Below, in pieces: positions 1 to 13,200 of a stretch of 64,000 nt of DNA (positions are counted from its first letter, which is position 1; the number at the start of each line of letters is the position of its first letter). The position numbers and the translations under genes are program-made. Under the pieces are notes generated by a model. It was given only the letters and a program-made list of their open reading frames with translations, was not told the origin of the DNA and made no database searches. The stretch comes from Baylisascaris procyonis (lineage: Eukaryota; Nematoda; Chromadorea; Rhabditida; Ascarididae). The stretch covers positions 558,001 to 622,000 of the forward strand of contig JAZARR010000032.1 in NCBI GenBank assembly GCA_037389465.1. Direction: 5' to 3'.

Positions 1-1496
1 AAGGAATAATTAAATTATGAAAACTTAATTCTGCAAATTTTATTTTTTATTAGTAACTTATATAACTTAAAGCGCATCAAGCATTTTTCTACTCTAATTA
101 CCCAATAACAATAATATTTTCAGGATTTTCTGGATTTTCCGCATATCCGCATTCATTAGACACATAAAAAGGGCATAAATAATGCATGCCAAATATTGCA
201 CCACCTACGCTGTAAAATCTGTAAAGCGCATAGGTGGTAAGATCACGTCCTTAGCGTTCTTTCTCTGTGATCTTAAATCTTAGGTTTCATTTCTGTGGGC
301 CGCTTAAAAACGACTGGACTGGATAAGCATCCCAGATGGAGCAAGGGACAACGATGAAGAAATAGAGTATCCAGACAAGAAAAAGACAAGAGACAAGCTC
401 AAGAAAAAAAAAGAAAAAAAAAGTCTAGGCTTTCTCCACTCCATCTCGAGCTATATATTTCGAAGGATTAACAAATGAATTGAAAATATTCGCAACGTAT
501 ATGTCGACAGAGAACAACTTAAGCTGAACTCTCAATGAAAGGCTTATAGCAAGAAGTTGGCTTACACCCAACTTGGAATAGTCGTATTTCAGCAACAAAC
601 TTTTTTTTTTCAGTTTCCAACTAGCAAAATTCAAGAGCCTTTCCCTCCTCCCTTATTTTTTGATTTATTACTAAGTTTTTACATCCCATGTATTCTCAAA
701 ATTTACATGTTTTTAGCATCAACCTTCATCCCTGAGAAAAATACATCTTCTTCTTATTGTTTCAAAAAGTGAACCACCTTTATCGTTCTAATGAATATCC
801 TTCCTTCACTTCAGATATATTTTCCTGTTCTCATAGGTTAGCTCGTTAAGCATCATCTTTACTTAGGTCCTCCATCTGTCAACGAGTAGCACGATATTAC
901 TCCGAAGTAAAGATTTGAAAGTCATTTATACACAACCTTTATATCTTTCTTCACCACACCAGCTAATCGAACGGAAGCGTTGAACTATATTGGTGATACC
1001 GTAATCCTTACCGTAGTCGCCTGCTTAGAGAAAGGCAAATTCTCGAATTATATAAATGGATAATTTACACTGCTCCTAAGCATTTCTTATATTTCAATGA
1101 GCTAAATATGAATCGAGCCTCTCTATCACAAATTCCATATATCATTTAGCTCAATTGAATCGAATGTTTTTCCATATAAATATAAAATAAGTAGGAAAAC
1201 TATTATACTCCTATACTCCTATCCATCGTCAGAACGAAACCTATATAAGCGATATAAACATCTTAACTAAGAGTAGAGAAAACTAGAAAGCGGTGGAAAA
1301 AAGGAACTCTTACCTGAATAAAGGAAAAATGAAAAATAAAAAAATTGTGGTAAATATAAAACTTGTAAACGACAACGCTAACAATATCACCATAGTCATT
1401 CCGAAAGAGTAAAAGAAAATCAAACCGTATAGCAAGGTTAAAAGTTAATACACTGAAACATAGTCGACAGAAGCGAATAAAAAACGTGGGTGGTGA

Positions 1497-1990
1497 TGAC
1501 TGATAATCGATAAATCTAAATATAGATGTTGACGGCCTCAACCTCATAGTGGTAACAAGTAGAGAAATATTTATTTGATCTGTGTTTGATATTAGATCTA
1601 TCGAAGCAATACGAATAACATTCGAAGCTCACTAAAACATTCTGAAGACGAAATGCTAATATAAAATGCTAGAATAAAATCCTAACACTAATAAGAAAGT
1701 AAAATTATGTTGCAAGAACAAATTCATGGATGGAAAATGGAATACAGAAGGCATAGAATGATATAAATTGCAATGTAAGATTACGTAAATAAATGCTTCT
1801 TTGGTAGATCAGTATTTAAGAGCGATAATCAATAAATCACGCTATACGTGGTCAAAGCGATCGTACTGTAAAGTGTTAGAACAAGTAGAGTAATGTTTAT
1901 TTAATGTTTGACCTATAGATATAGCTCCTTTATATAAATAACTTTTAGAGTTATACATACAGAAAAGCTTAAGCAATACGAATGGTTAAT
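1497..1990. repeat. Diverged direct duplication, period about 325 bp
   Basis: Two segments share an ordered set of words. Near 1499-1617 the order is 'gataatcgataaatc', 'acaagtagagaaat', 'tttatttgat' and 'aagcaatacgaat'. Near 1825-1987 it is 'gataatcaataaatc', 'acaagtagagtaat', 'tttatttaat' and 'aagcaatacgaat'. The shared order at similar spacing suggests an old tandem duplication with indels. Its limits are approximate. Confidence 0.45.
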
Positions 1991-3466
1991 AAGCGAAAAA
2001 AAAACTAGCCTTAATATTATCATTATGTCCCATTAGATAAATTCTTTGAAGTAATTTGATCCAAAAAAAGAGAAAAATTTATTTATCTTCGGCTATCTTC
2101 TGCGAGAAATTTCTCTTCGGCTCAAAGAATTCTTAAAATAGCGATCTAAATAAGTGGAAAAACTATAGAAGCGGAAATATTTGATGTGCACAATTAAGTG
2201 CACAAAACTATAAATACACATTGGCAACGTTTCAGATGAGTTCACACAAATATGCACATGTGCAATTTCATTCATAAGAAAAATATGGTATGGGCCATGC
2301 ATCCCACTAATAAGTATTTATAAAAATGCCTTGCAGATAGCAATTTGCAAAAAAAAGATATAAAATTCAAAAATGATTTTGCGGAAATTCCAATCATCAA
2401 GATACTAAAAATGTAAAAAGACCGTACTCCATTTTATGTTCATAAAATCGACATGGGAATTATTTAGTTGTTCAATGCAGCAGATATTCATCAACTCATA
2501 TACTCAAATGTTCAAATATTTAAACACTCAAAAACTTGGAAACTTAAATATTGAAGCGGCTTAAATATCTACAAAGATAACAAATGAACGCATTGAAAAG
2601 CGAATCTGTAAACGTGATAAGATTGTATTGGTGGAAAACTCTATAGTATTACGCACAAATTTCATTAGAGCTTTGTTTACTTGAAGCGAGATTCCACTCA
2701 TGCAAAGACGAATGTGATCAACTTCTGCCGATGAAGAAACCATAGTTCAGACTTTCGAAATAGAAAATCGAACTTGGCTATATTTCAATTAGTTACTTTT
2801 TATCATTTTCGAGTAAACAATTTGCATTGTTTGAAATATGCGAGCGCCATTTTATAAATGATAGGAGAGCAGAAAAGTTCAGTAATGTGATTAACTTTTA
2901 ATCGCATATTTTCATATAGATTTATAAAAGTTTTTAGAAAATAATTTTTTTAAGATGAAGAAACAAATAAAACCTCCTCGTATATTTGATAATAAAACAG
3001 CTATTCTTCGTTAGTGAAATTTTATTTATTTTTAAATTTTATTTGAAGTTTCAAATTAGTGAATAATTATTTATTATTGTGGGTACTATACGCAGGGTTA
3101 ACTCTTATAATACGTTGGGTCACGAACACAAAAGTTAGCATGAGACTCAACCTTGCATAAAAACGTTTACATCGATGCGATGATTGTTGAGAGTCAGTGC
3201 AGATTTCTAAGTCATTTAAAGTGTTGAGAAATTTAAGCGATACAGTAGATTTCCGCCGAATTTCATAAAAAAATCCATTCTTCGGATCTCAGTGAAATTA
3301 TAATTTCATTTGAATTAAAAAATGTGAATTATTCAATGCATATAAATGATTTGCATTATATGCAGAATTAAGATAAAATTCCTCAACATTTTTCATGAAT
3401 CAATTAATGCATTATTCTTTCTGAAGAAATGAATTCTTTGCGTTTGCATTATTGCACTATTTACAG

Positions 3467-3491
3467 TGATGCAAATGCATCATTTGCATCA
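3467..3491. repeat. Perfect 11-bp palindrome holding two octamer motifs
   Basis: The arm TGATGCAAATG is followed after three bases (CAT) by its exact reverse complement. Each arm contains ATGCAAAT, the classical POU/octamer motif, in opposite orientation. The surrounding 150 bases are rich in GCAT and TTTGCAT words, so chance in low-complexity DNA is possible. Regulatory use is inference. Confidence 0.5.
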
Positions 3492-6400
3492 TTGAATTAT
3501 CGATTATTATATACACACCTTGTACAGGCAACAAATGAAGAGTAGATAATAAATCAACTATTATTATGAAATTTAACTTAGACAATAGCAATAACAATAA
3601 CATTTATAACCTTCAACATATAACATAGAGAACCTTTAATTGAATAAAACGAAGAAATCAAGGTGATCTTTAAATGAATCACACCTTTGCGTTCGAATAT
3701 TTGCATAACTGTGAAAGTACTAAGCACTAAAGACGAGTCACAAATAAACGTAATCGGTTTTTGCGGAAGGATGAAATCAACTGGCGAATTTAAAAAAGAG
3801 TTACCAAAAGCAACGAATGAAGTAAGCAGAAACAAGAGTGCAAAGGAAATACTTTAGGCTTTAAAGTGCAAAATTTGCATAAACAAAGCGCTTCAAGTTC
3901 ACACCATCAGGATCTCGTTTCTAATCCTTAAGCAATCCAAACTTCTCGCAAATACGATAGCATGGCTATAAGCTTCACGCATAGTGAGAAATTTGTCCCT
4001 CAGTTGAATTCTCGTTGCATTGCATCTATAAGATTCATTCACGCAGTGAATTTTGAGAGCAAAACCTTCAAAAATTTTCGAAACCTTGGTGAATCGTTTT
4101 TTATATAAATTTTAAGCAGAGTGATATATTTTCCACTGCACTTGTGTAATAACTTAGTGATATTGCGATTGCTTGATGGAATTTGCGAAAAAAAACTTGA
4201 GAGAAAAGAGTGCGCTGCTGTCAAAAGTTCGATTGCATTGAAAAAATCTAGCAAGATTAATTATACTTCCGGAAATATGGCGAATTTTAGCTAAAGTTTC
4301 GCGTAAGTTTTATAAATAGGACGATATTATTTGCGAATTCCAGCTAAATTTGCAAATATCACAATTTAGATCAAAATGGTAGCAATATCTGTGCTGCGTA
4401 CTCCATCCATCATATCATATATTCAAAACGCAATCCTCTCTTTTATGATCACTTAGATCATAACACAATCAATGAGCTTTGTTAGCAAAAACGGACCTAT
4501 TTTTATCTATACACGTATCATGCGCTCTATAATGATAATGAAATGCTTACACGTCTTATTTTTTCAACGAACGCCATAAAGCTGAAGAGACGGTCATCAT
4601 ATTTGAGTTATATTTATCAACGATCGTTCGCGGCAGCATTTTAATCTTCTCTTACTTCCTTATTCTACAACCTTAACTTTTCTATACGTTTTTTTCCTTT
4701 ATTTTGATCTTCATTCTGATCTTCACTTGCTCTTCTGGACGTTATTTTAGATGATCTTCACATTCGCCATTTTCATTCTTTAGTTATACACACTTCAACT
4801 ATGGCAGTTAGGTTACGCTTTTCTTTACGGCAATGATCACACTCATGACTCGATGTGTCAACTGTTAATGACCAGAGTATCGACCCCATTTATTGTCACT
4901 GAATGTAACTCTTCTTACTTCGGCATAATACTTCTCGCATTTTCTATGTATATATTTCCATTTTTCAGTTTTGCTTTCTTTAGAACATTCCCTCATATAT
5001 CTTCTATATTTTCTTTTTTTTTTTGCTTTTGCATTTTTTTTCTATTTATTTATTTATCTGTTCGTATGTCTAGATATTTATGTATTTATATTTATATATA
5101 TGTAATCTTCGCGGCTGCTAAGATTTTTTCGCGGATTTTGTCATTGTGGATTTCTGAAAGAAATTCATCTATCCGAGCATGATATGAGCAATGACAGAAT
5201 CACATTGGACGAATGAGGTCAACAAATTTGTCTCAAAACTGCATCATCATTGCATACCTTAATTGCAATGTACACATTCAAATGAACTATCACATTTAGT
5301 GCATTAATTTTGATGAATTTCACTATCATATTTGCAGTAGTTAGGCGCTTTTTGCCGTAACTCCCTTGGTCCACTTATACTTGTATGATTTTCAAGTGAA
5401 AAACTAAAACTGCAATAAAGAGATTAGCGAAATATTTCAATAATATATCAATGACAAGAAGAAAGCAATTTTACTTGGTTCTTCTTTTTCCCTTATATTA
5501 AAATCGCTTAAAATCCTTTCCTATAAGACATGTGCTCTGTAAAAAGTGAATCTAAACTTCAATGGATGGAAAATTTGAATGAAGAAAGTTGAGATACGAA
5601 TTATACAAACGACATCAGAAAAGATTCTTATGGCGGAAAATATTTATATGCAAAACAATAAATGGAAAATTTGCATGTTGTGTGGGTGCTTTTGAATAGA
5701 AAATGAAAGCAATTCAGATTAGTATATAGCGAAAGTTATACCTCTTCTTAATGCACTTTTCTTACATTTGGTTTCGTATTTCTTTGTTTCAATTCCTGTA
5801 GATTATCCATTATCATGCAACCAGCAGAGGTATCTCATTCCCACGTTTCTTCCTTTTCCATTCATTTTTTCTTTCTTTCATCATTTCAATTGGCGGTAAA
5901 TTTTCATTCCATGCATCACCAATTTATCTTACACATATCCTGCGCTATATCTTATTCTTAATTGCTGATGGCATTGAATTATTTCTGTGGAAGCTTGACG
6001 CTCAAAAACAAATTCCGCTGACCTATAATAATGAAGCCGAATATTTATTTATTTGCACTTATCCCAATAATTAAACCGGCTTGTTTTCATATATTTATAT
6101 GAGCGTTCCAGTGATCATATCGTTTCACTTATATTGAAGATATTCTATGCTAATTAATTGTATAAATTTGGATACATCTGTGCCATTATTGGGTCGATAT
6201 TCAGGAATTGTCAATTCGAAGACAACCAAACATTTTTGGCGCTGAAATTAGCCAAGATTGGACGAATGTTCGCTATGGTTTAAATATACCATTCTTTTAT
6301 AACTGACTTCAAAAGCAAATGTAGTAATCGTGAAATGACCTTTTCCAGACGATGACGTAGACCATTCCCGGCGTATTTTCCTTGCTGAAAATAAATGCTC

Positions 6401-7251
6401 ATATTGTTCGGTCGCATATGTGGGGGCTTCAAAGCGGCAACTTGAGCAACCTTTCTTACCGCTGATATGCAAATTGGTGCTCAGTTATTCAGTACGAAAA
6501 TGCTATGGTGCAAAAATTTCCACAAATCTCGCATCTCTCACCTTCTCGAAACTAAGCTGATTTGTAAAATGCTCGATGCGGCACTGATGAAAAAGGAATG
6601 CAATTCTTTATAGCACCAAAACAGGAAGAAGCGATGAGTGTGAATTATTAATTCACACACATAGTTTTGAATGGCAAATTCAATAGTGTATATTCAGTGA
6701 TTGTAGTGAAGATCTCAATCACAGAGTTCATTCCTCCGCATTTTCGTATAAATACTTCGTCGATTTCAAACGCTATCATATGCAAAAATGTCGTGGTTGA
6801 AAGAAAATCACATTGCTGCTGTGTAATGACTTTGAATATGACAGCTGTTTGTCACCAAATGACATTTTGAAATGTCTATCTATTTAATACTTATGCTTTA
6901 TGCTGGAATGCTTAAGACTGTGATTTAAAATTGTTCAGAGATTTTTTTTATTCGTTGTGACATTATCAAGAGTTTAGACTTCTTAGCTTACTTCCGTGCT
7001 TACGCTGATTGCAATTCAACAAGACTAACTATGCGACACTTCCTTGAAAGTGCTCTCTTCGATGAACAATTGAAAATGAGATAAGCGGATCGTATAATCT
7101 CACAAATGCTCTAACTTTGTAACCGATAATTTCAGCTGCTATTTTCGAGTGCTATAGACGGCTGCAAGTGAACAACCACTAATTTTATTGCCTTTAAATT
7201 CTAGATAGCTGAAGAGGCATTATTTGTGGGATGAAGAGTGGAGCTGTGGAT

Positions 7252-7284
7252 GGAGGAGGGGGAGTGGGGAAGGGGGGGGGGGGG
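7252..7284 (+). repeat. G-rich tract with a 13-G homopolymer
   Basis: Short G runs are followed by an uninterrupted run of 13 Gs at 7272-7284. The pattern GGGGG, AGT, GGGG, AA and then the 13 Gs meets the usual rule for a G-quadruplex (four runs of three or more Gs with short loops). It stands out in an otherwise AT-rich window. Homopolymer length may be inaccurate. Confidence 0.7.
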
Positions 7285-10200
7285 AGTTCACTAGCATATA
7301 GCCATTGAAAATCCTTGGAGAACAAAGCGCGATCAATTTGCCTTGTTATTGACCAGTTGCTTCAGGAATTTTCCATCAATTAATTTTTACTGTAACAAAG
7401 GCAAAGCATTGTTTATACTTCCTATCACTTCATTACGTTTGTGTTGGGTGTTAGGATTACCTATATAAACTTCACTCCTGAATAGCAAAAAAAAAAAAAA
7501 AAGAAATTGAGCTTTTCCGCACTGTTCAATTCGTTGTTCAATTTCCTATCATCAGGTGTACAAGATCACAGCGGAAGAGCACTAACGATGCTCAATATAG
7601 GTTGTAATTATGCTCGAGTTATATCAAATATTCCCAATTAGAAATGCTCTGAAACTTTTGAGATATGAGACAATGATGCCGCACTTAAATTTGAAACGCA
7701 TGGCATATTTGCATCAAAATCGAGAGCTGGAATTTATGATGGCTGATTTTCTTGTTTTTTTGTTTTTTTTTTTGTTTCAAGTGGGCAATTTTTACTGCAT
7801 TCGAAAAAATCCTGCATTAGTCGAAACTGTAATGAATGGCTACATTATAGTTGCATTCATAACGGCTTTAGCAATGCTTTTGTTGAAGGAATATAAATTT
7901 TGCATATTTTTCTTGTGCTGTCTGCTATAGGTCTATATAAAATTTGCTTAGATGTGATTTTTTTTTTTTTTTTGCAAAATTCTTGTTGCACTTTTGTTGC
8001 AAATCAAGCGTCACAAATGAGATGCAAATTTTTCTGTATATTTCGATCGAAGCGGCAAAAAAAGTATTATAACGGAATTTCATTTATTAAGAAAATAATC
8101 CAAATGCTGCGCCATTAATTTCAATGTACATCAGAGCTATAAGAGCGTATAAAAATGGTAGCAAAGCTGTCATTTCTCATGCAGAAAAAGTTCTAAAACC
8201 TCTATGAATATGAATGCACATAATGACGTTTCTATTCCCTTAATATTTCATCGATGAGGAAACAATTGCTAAAAAATGTTCTCTAATGCAAATAAAAGTT
8301 TATTCGCATTAAAAATTGAGTAAAATCGCTCATTTCTTCGATAAGTCTATGACGCTATTTGAAATTTTTATGAGATTTTTGGTGAGAATATTCCATTCTA
8401 TCACTTATAACGAAATTAATTATCAGGAATGAGGTGGAAGATGATATGTGCAAGAGATAAGTAACATGAACAATGTAAGCAATTCATTTATTTTATTTCA
8501 GAGATTTATTATCGTTAAAAGTGATGGGCATTTTTCATTGTTCCAAATTTTCCCTCAAAACTCATTTATCATCCTCTATCTAATCATTCTAGTTTTCTCG
8601 GCTTTTGTAAATTTACTTTTGCAAATTAAGTTACACAACATGCGTCTACTTATGCCGTTGTTTATGTGTGTTTGTGTCTGTCCGTTGTCTGTCTGTCGGT
8701 TTATCTGTGTGTTCGTCGGCTTTTTGACTCCGGCAGGTTCAAACTAGAACAAATTTTTCTTGAAATATGCACTATGAAAATTTCATGAATACTTTTTGCT
8801 AACCAAAATTAAATCATCAAATTCTCCAAATCAACTGCGCAAAGAGGAACAATTCTTTGAACATACTAAAAGAAACCTAGGAATATGCAATCGACAGAAT
8901 TTTCATTTCACAACAACAAAATGGCGAAAAAAAAAACAACGAATTTTCAATAATTTTCATCATCTATAAAAAATGTGACTATTTTATAGCATATATCTTA
9001 TTATTTTTTAGTTATTATATGATCAAAACAATGAAATGTTCAAAGAAATTATCATAGAAGCATAATTTGTATCAATTATTGGTTGCTGTTAGTTATCGGT
9101 AGTTGATAAAACTGCTGAATGAAGATATTTGATTGTCAGTGTCTATGATATTGGACAATTGGTAGCATATTCATTTCTGCGTTTATTATATCCACAAAAA
9201 TTATTGCCATTGTCATTTTTTTCATATTATTCAATTATAAGAGAAATAATGAGAGGTTTTGATCTATTGCTATATTCAAATGAATTATTTATTACACGTT
9301 GATATTTCGATTAATGAAAAATATCGCCAGCATAATTTCTTGCTAAAAAATTTGTGGTGTGGAAATATTGTGGATGAAAATATTGGGTAATGCAGATGAT
9401 GATGGATTGTATAGCGCATCAAAGAACATCACCATTAAAATATTAAAGACTGAAAGAGGCACAAATGTATGATAGTAACTATAGAAGTTCCATTTAGACT
9501 GTATACCTTGAAAATGATCTGAAGAAGTTATGCGGAAAATTCATCATCTCCTCGTTTATAATCTACCATAGCAATCGTTCGAGTGACACGCACCGAATTG
9601 ACTATGTTGGTGAGATGTTTATTCGTTTCTTTTATGAAGCTTAATTGACGGGTTGGTTGATACTGAGGCCCCATTTAGTTTTATTATTTTTTCATGCGGT
9701 TGTTGGCTAAGGATAATACGTCATTCGCTGGCTGGGCGGACCATGAAGTGTGCTTTTCACGTTCACCTGGCCTAAGGGATCCGACGCAGAGCGCTTTGAT
9801 GAGGTTCAGTCCCAGCCCGCAATAATCTATGCCCTGTTGTTCCTTTCCACTTTGATCGAAAATTTCTTTTGAGGGAATATTCCCTTCCAAAATTCCCCTC
9901 TACGAGGTGGTTTTCCCCTGAGTCTTTTGGGATCTCTTGAATACTAGTCCAATATTCTGGCATTCCAGCTATTGTCGAATGCGCGTGCAACGTCGCCGGC
10001 GAAACCTTAAGTGTCTTATATAATTTACCTCAATTTGACTGGCGGCCTGGGCGTGTATGCTTGGCGTATTCTTCCATTGAAAATATGCAGTAGCATAGAG
10101 TTGTGACTGGGAACGATAGTCAATAACAGTTATCTACTTCTGAGAACTGCTGATCTCTCTCCTCAAGAAGATCATTTCAACAAAAACAAAAGTTTCCCGC

Positions 10201-13200
10201 ATTTTTGATCGAAGTGAAAGCTTATAACGATCTCATCTCTAACAACATCGATGCATGGAAAATGAACTCACCATTCGTTGGAGGGCAATGTGCTCTTCGT
10301 GCTAAAACTCACAACGGTCTGACCATCGACGTATTGTTCGTTCCCAAAAGCTGCTCAGCAAACGCGGTACTTTCGAAAATTTGCTCAACCGAAACGATAC
10401 GACGCTATAAACCACGAAATAATAAAAACAAATGCACGCTTCAGTTTTCTTCATTCAGATCCCTTGGTTTTGATGCGTGCGGCCATGCCGGCTTCTTTCA
10501 TTGACTGCTACTATGTTTTATGTTTCAACAAATAGCGAGCACCAGGCATTCTTTCATTGCGCATATTCTAGCGCTTCGTAGACGATATTAATGTATTACT
10601 TTAAAAGCTATTTATTGCTTTTAAATATAATAATACTATTGATAGTCTTTTCGAGACGGTTCATATGCACTGTTAGCAGATGGCTATATATTATATCTCG
10701 TCTTTGTGGATGTTACTGATACTTCTAGAGCAGTATTTTTTTGTAAAGCGTGGCCATATGGCCTTTTAAGTTGGCAACTAAATGATCAATAGAAATGAAG
10801 CATTTGTCGTTATTGCGCATTGTGAATGTGACTTGAATACTGCACTCCTAAAGGTATGCGATAACTGCAGTCATTATAATCGAGCATTGGATAATGTAAA
10901 ATTGGCTGCTGACTATTTTTAGCAATCCCCCTAAATGCGATCCATTTTTGGGCATTTATGAGCTTACCTAAGATTTATTGTTATTAAATATGCGAGTGGT
11001 TCGAGTATGCTCTTCCATTTCTCCTGATTAGCAAGTCATTTTATAAGCGAGCCGCTCGTAACGTTGTTTGAATGTAAGCAAACCATGGATCAGTTCACGC
11101 ATTTCACACGTCGATAAATTCACACATTTCATATAAGTCGGCTTTATGATAGGATCCCAAATAGACTAAACAATTGTATTTCTGTGGTTTTTGTAGTCCA
11201 AAAATATACCATACAGATTACAGAAGCTTATGCAGATGACGTTAATGAGACGAGATTATCGAAAACATTTGTTTTGAACGCCGCAGCGGGCACAAGCCGG
11301 AAGTGCAGAGAGGTGATTGTTCTAGCTGCAGAGGGTGATATAAAAGAAACTGCGCTTGAAAACACATATCCCAAGTGTTTCATTTTTCGCACTATCCTTA
11401 GCTTCCGAGCTGTAATCGTTCATTCTGAAGAGAATGGCTTAGTTAAGCATAAATAGCACTGTCCCACGACAGCAATATAATATCAATTTCCAGATAGTGA
11501 TTTAACATGTTCTTTTTCACTGACAAATACAGCTGAATATTTTTTCCACATTTATTTATCGTCTTACCAATGAAACTGATAGGCGTCACTGATTTCTTTT
11601 AATAAGTCTTTGAAGGCTGTGAAGGAAATCATGAGCTGGAGGAGATACGTTCATTATTTCGGTTACGCCCTATTATTAGAAAACTGGAGGGTCTTTGGTT
11701 GTCCTTACCACTTCGGTTTGCATTATTATCTTTTCACGTTTTGCATGCGCCTCGTAGATTTGCATTATTGAATTCCCCTATGTCTAGGTCACATTTATGC
11801 TTTTATGTGCATGTTTGATTGTGCCTATATGCATTTACGGTCTCCGGTTCAAACTGTACTTCCAATTAAAATGAAATTTTTGTGTGAATTATGGATTTTG
11901 TTAATGGATAATTCCGAAAAAAAAAATGTTAATGAATTAAAAACTTCTATTTATGTAATCGACGTCAGATGACAATCATATTCTGATGTCAAATTTCATC
12001 CATCAACGCATAAAATAATGCATCATTATGCTAAATATTTCACATTTATTTGGCAGTCGTTCCCTTTGAGCAAAGAACTAATGCGGAAGATTTGCATATA
12101 TACATATATATGTGTGTCCGATTTAAAGGCGTTGCTGCGTTCCTTTGATTAACTGTTGGCAGTTTAGAAATTATTCTGCTTCATGAGTACCATGAAGCGG
12201 AACAATCGTGCCAATTACCTGTGGTTGTTTTCTACTTACCCAAATTGATCATACCCATAGCGCAATTCGTCAAGCAGCAGTGAATTTTGAACAAAATTAC
12301 TGTATAATATGGACGAGTTTATAAGATATAACATTAGAATTACTGTAAGATTTATAGTAAAGTCAAACTTGCCAAATTGCATGTGCTGCTTTTCTGCTGA
12401 CTTTCGTTTTATTTAATTCATTGATTGGTCCTTGCGCACATTAGCGCTCTTAGATGCATTTGCTATTGGCTGACGATTACAGTTGCACTGAAAAACGTTG
12501 TTTTTTTCTTTAACACCTTTTTCTCTGGCGTACAAATGTTCTGCGCTAGAAATATTTCATTTTAAGGAGTCTTGATAATCATTGATTTTGGTTCCCTGTT
12601 CACTTATATGTCTTATTGAATATCGTCTATACCCACCTATGATGCGGTTAACTCAATACTGATGTTGAAGGTACTCGTTGACGAATTCAGCCCAGATGCA
12701 AGGGTGAAGCGCTTACTGAAAAAACTCCCCGTTCGTATGTAAATTCGCAACTTGCGTTAACATTGTTCAGCCCAAATTTGGGCCAGTGAATATTATGATT
12801 CTGCAAGATGGGATGATGTCGTCGATGATATCTGCTTTGTTGTCTGATCGGACAGCCTCCAAGCTAGTGAAGAAGGCACTGATGTTGCTAAGAGCTGCAG
12901 CTCTTATATTCACCTCACTCCAACGAAATTCATAGGGAGTAGCAAATGGTTAGAAATGGGTTAGGATAAGCTTCGCACATTCTTAAGCCATCTAAATGAA
13001 TCTAACTCAGACCAAAGTGACTATTGCAGAATTCAATACGCAGCAATTATCTAAGCTCTGCAATAAAAAGTTGCGTTTATTTGCCCAGGAAAGTCAGAGG
13101 CCTAGAGCTCTATGGCATAGAATCCTTTGAAGAAGGCTCGGCGTATACTTAATAAGTAATGTGTGCTCAAAATTGATTCATAAGCTTATACGAACATTAG

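Larger units (their letters stand above)
1..7251. other. AT-rich stretch with no supported gene
   Basis: No open frame here resembles a known protein family, and none shows the flanking splice signals and phase agreement seen in the two channel genes. The longer frames, such as the one at 4853-5182, are low-complexity Phe/Ile/Ser translations of T-rich DNA. What is present is AT-rich spacer with a diverged internal duplication near 1.5-2.0 kb and a short palindrome at 3.47 kb. It could be intergenic DNA or a distant 5' region of channel 1. Confidence 0.6.

Noticed and set aside
95..118. Resemblance to the nematode SL1 leader (TAATTACCCAA)
   Set aside because: Only the central word matches; the start of the leader and the donor expected in an SL RNA gene are missing.
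4853..5182. 109-codon frame with hydrophobic Phe/Ile runs
   Set aside because: It arises from T-rich low-complexity DNA, with no initiation context, splice partners or family motif.
7610..7930. 106-codon frame with hydrophobic segments
   Set aside because: Low-complexity T-rich translation, no motif, no splice context; similar frames are expected by chance in this composition.
12179..12197. Short palindrome CTTCATG-AGTAC-CATGAAG
   Set aside because: Seven-base arms are expected by chance many times in 64 kb.
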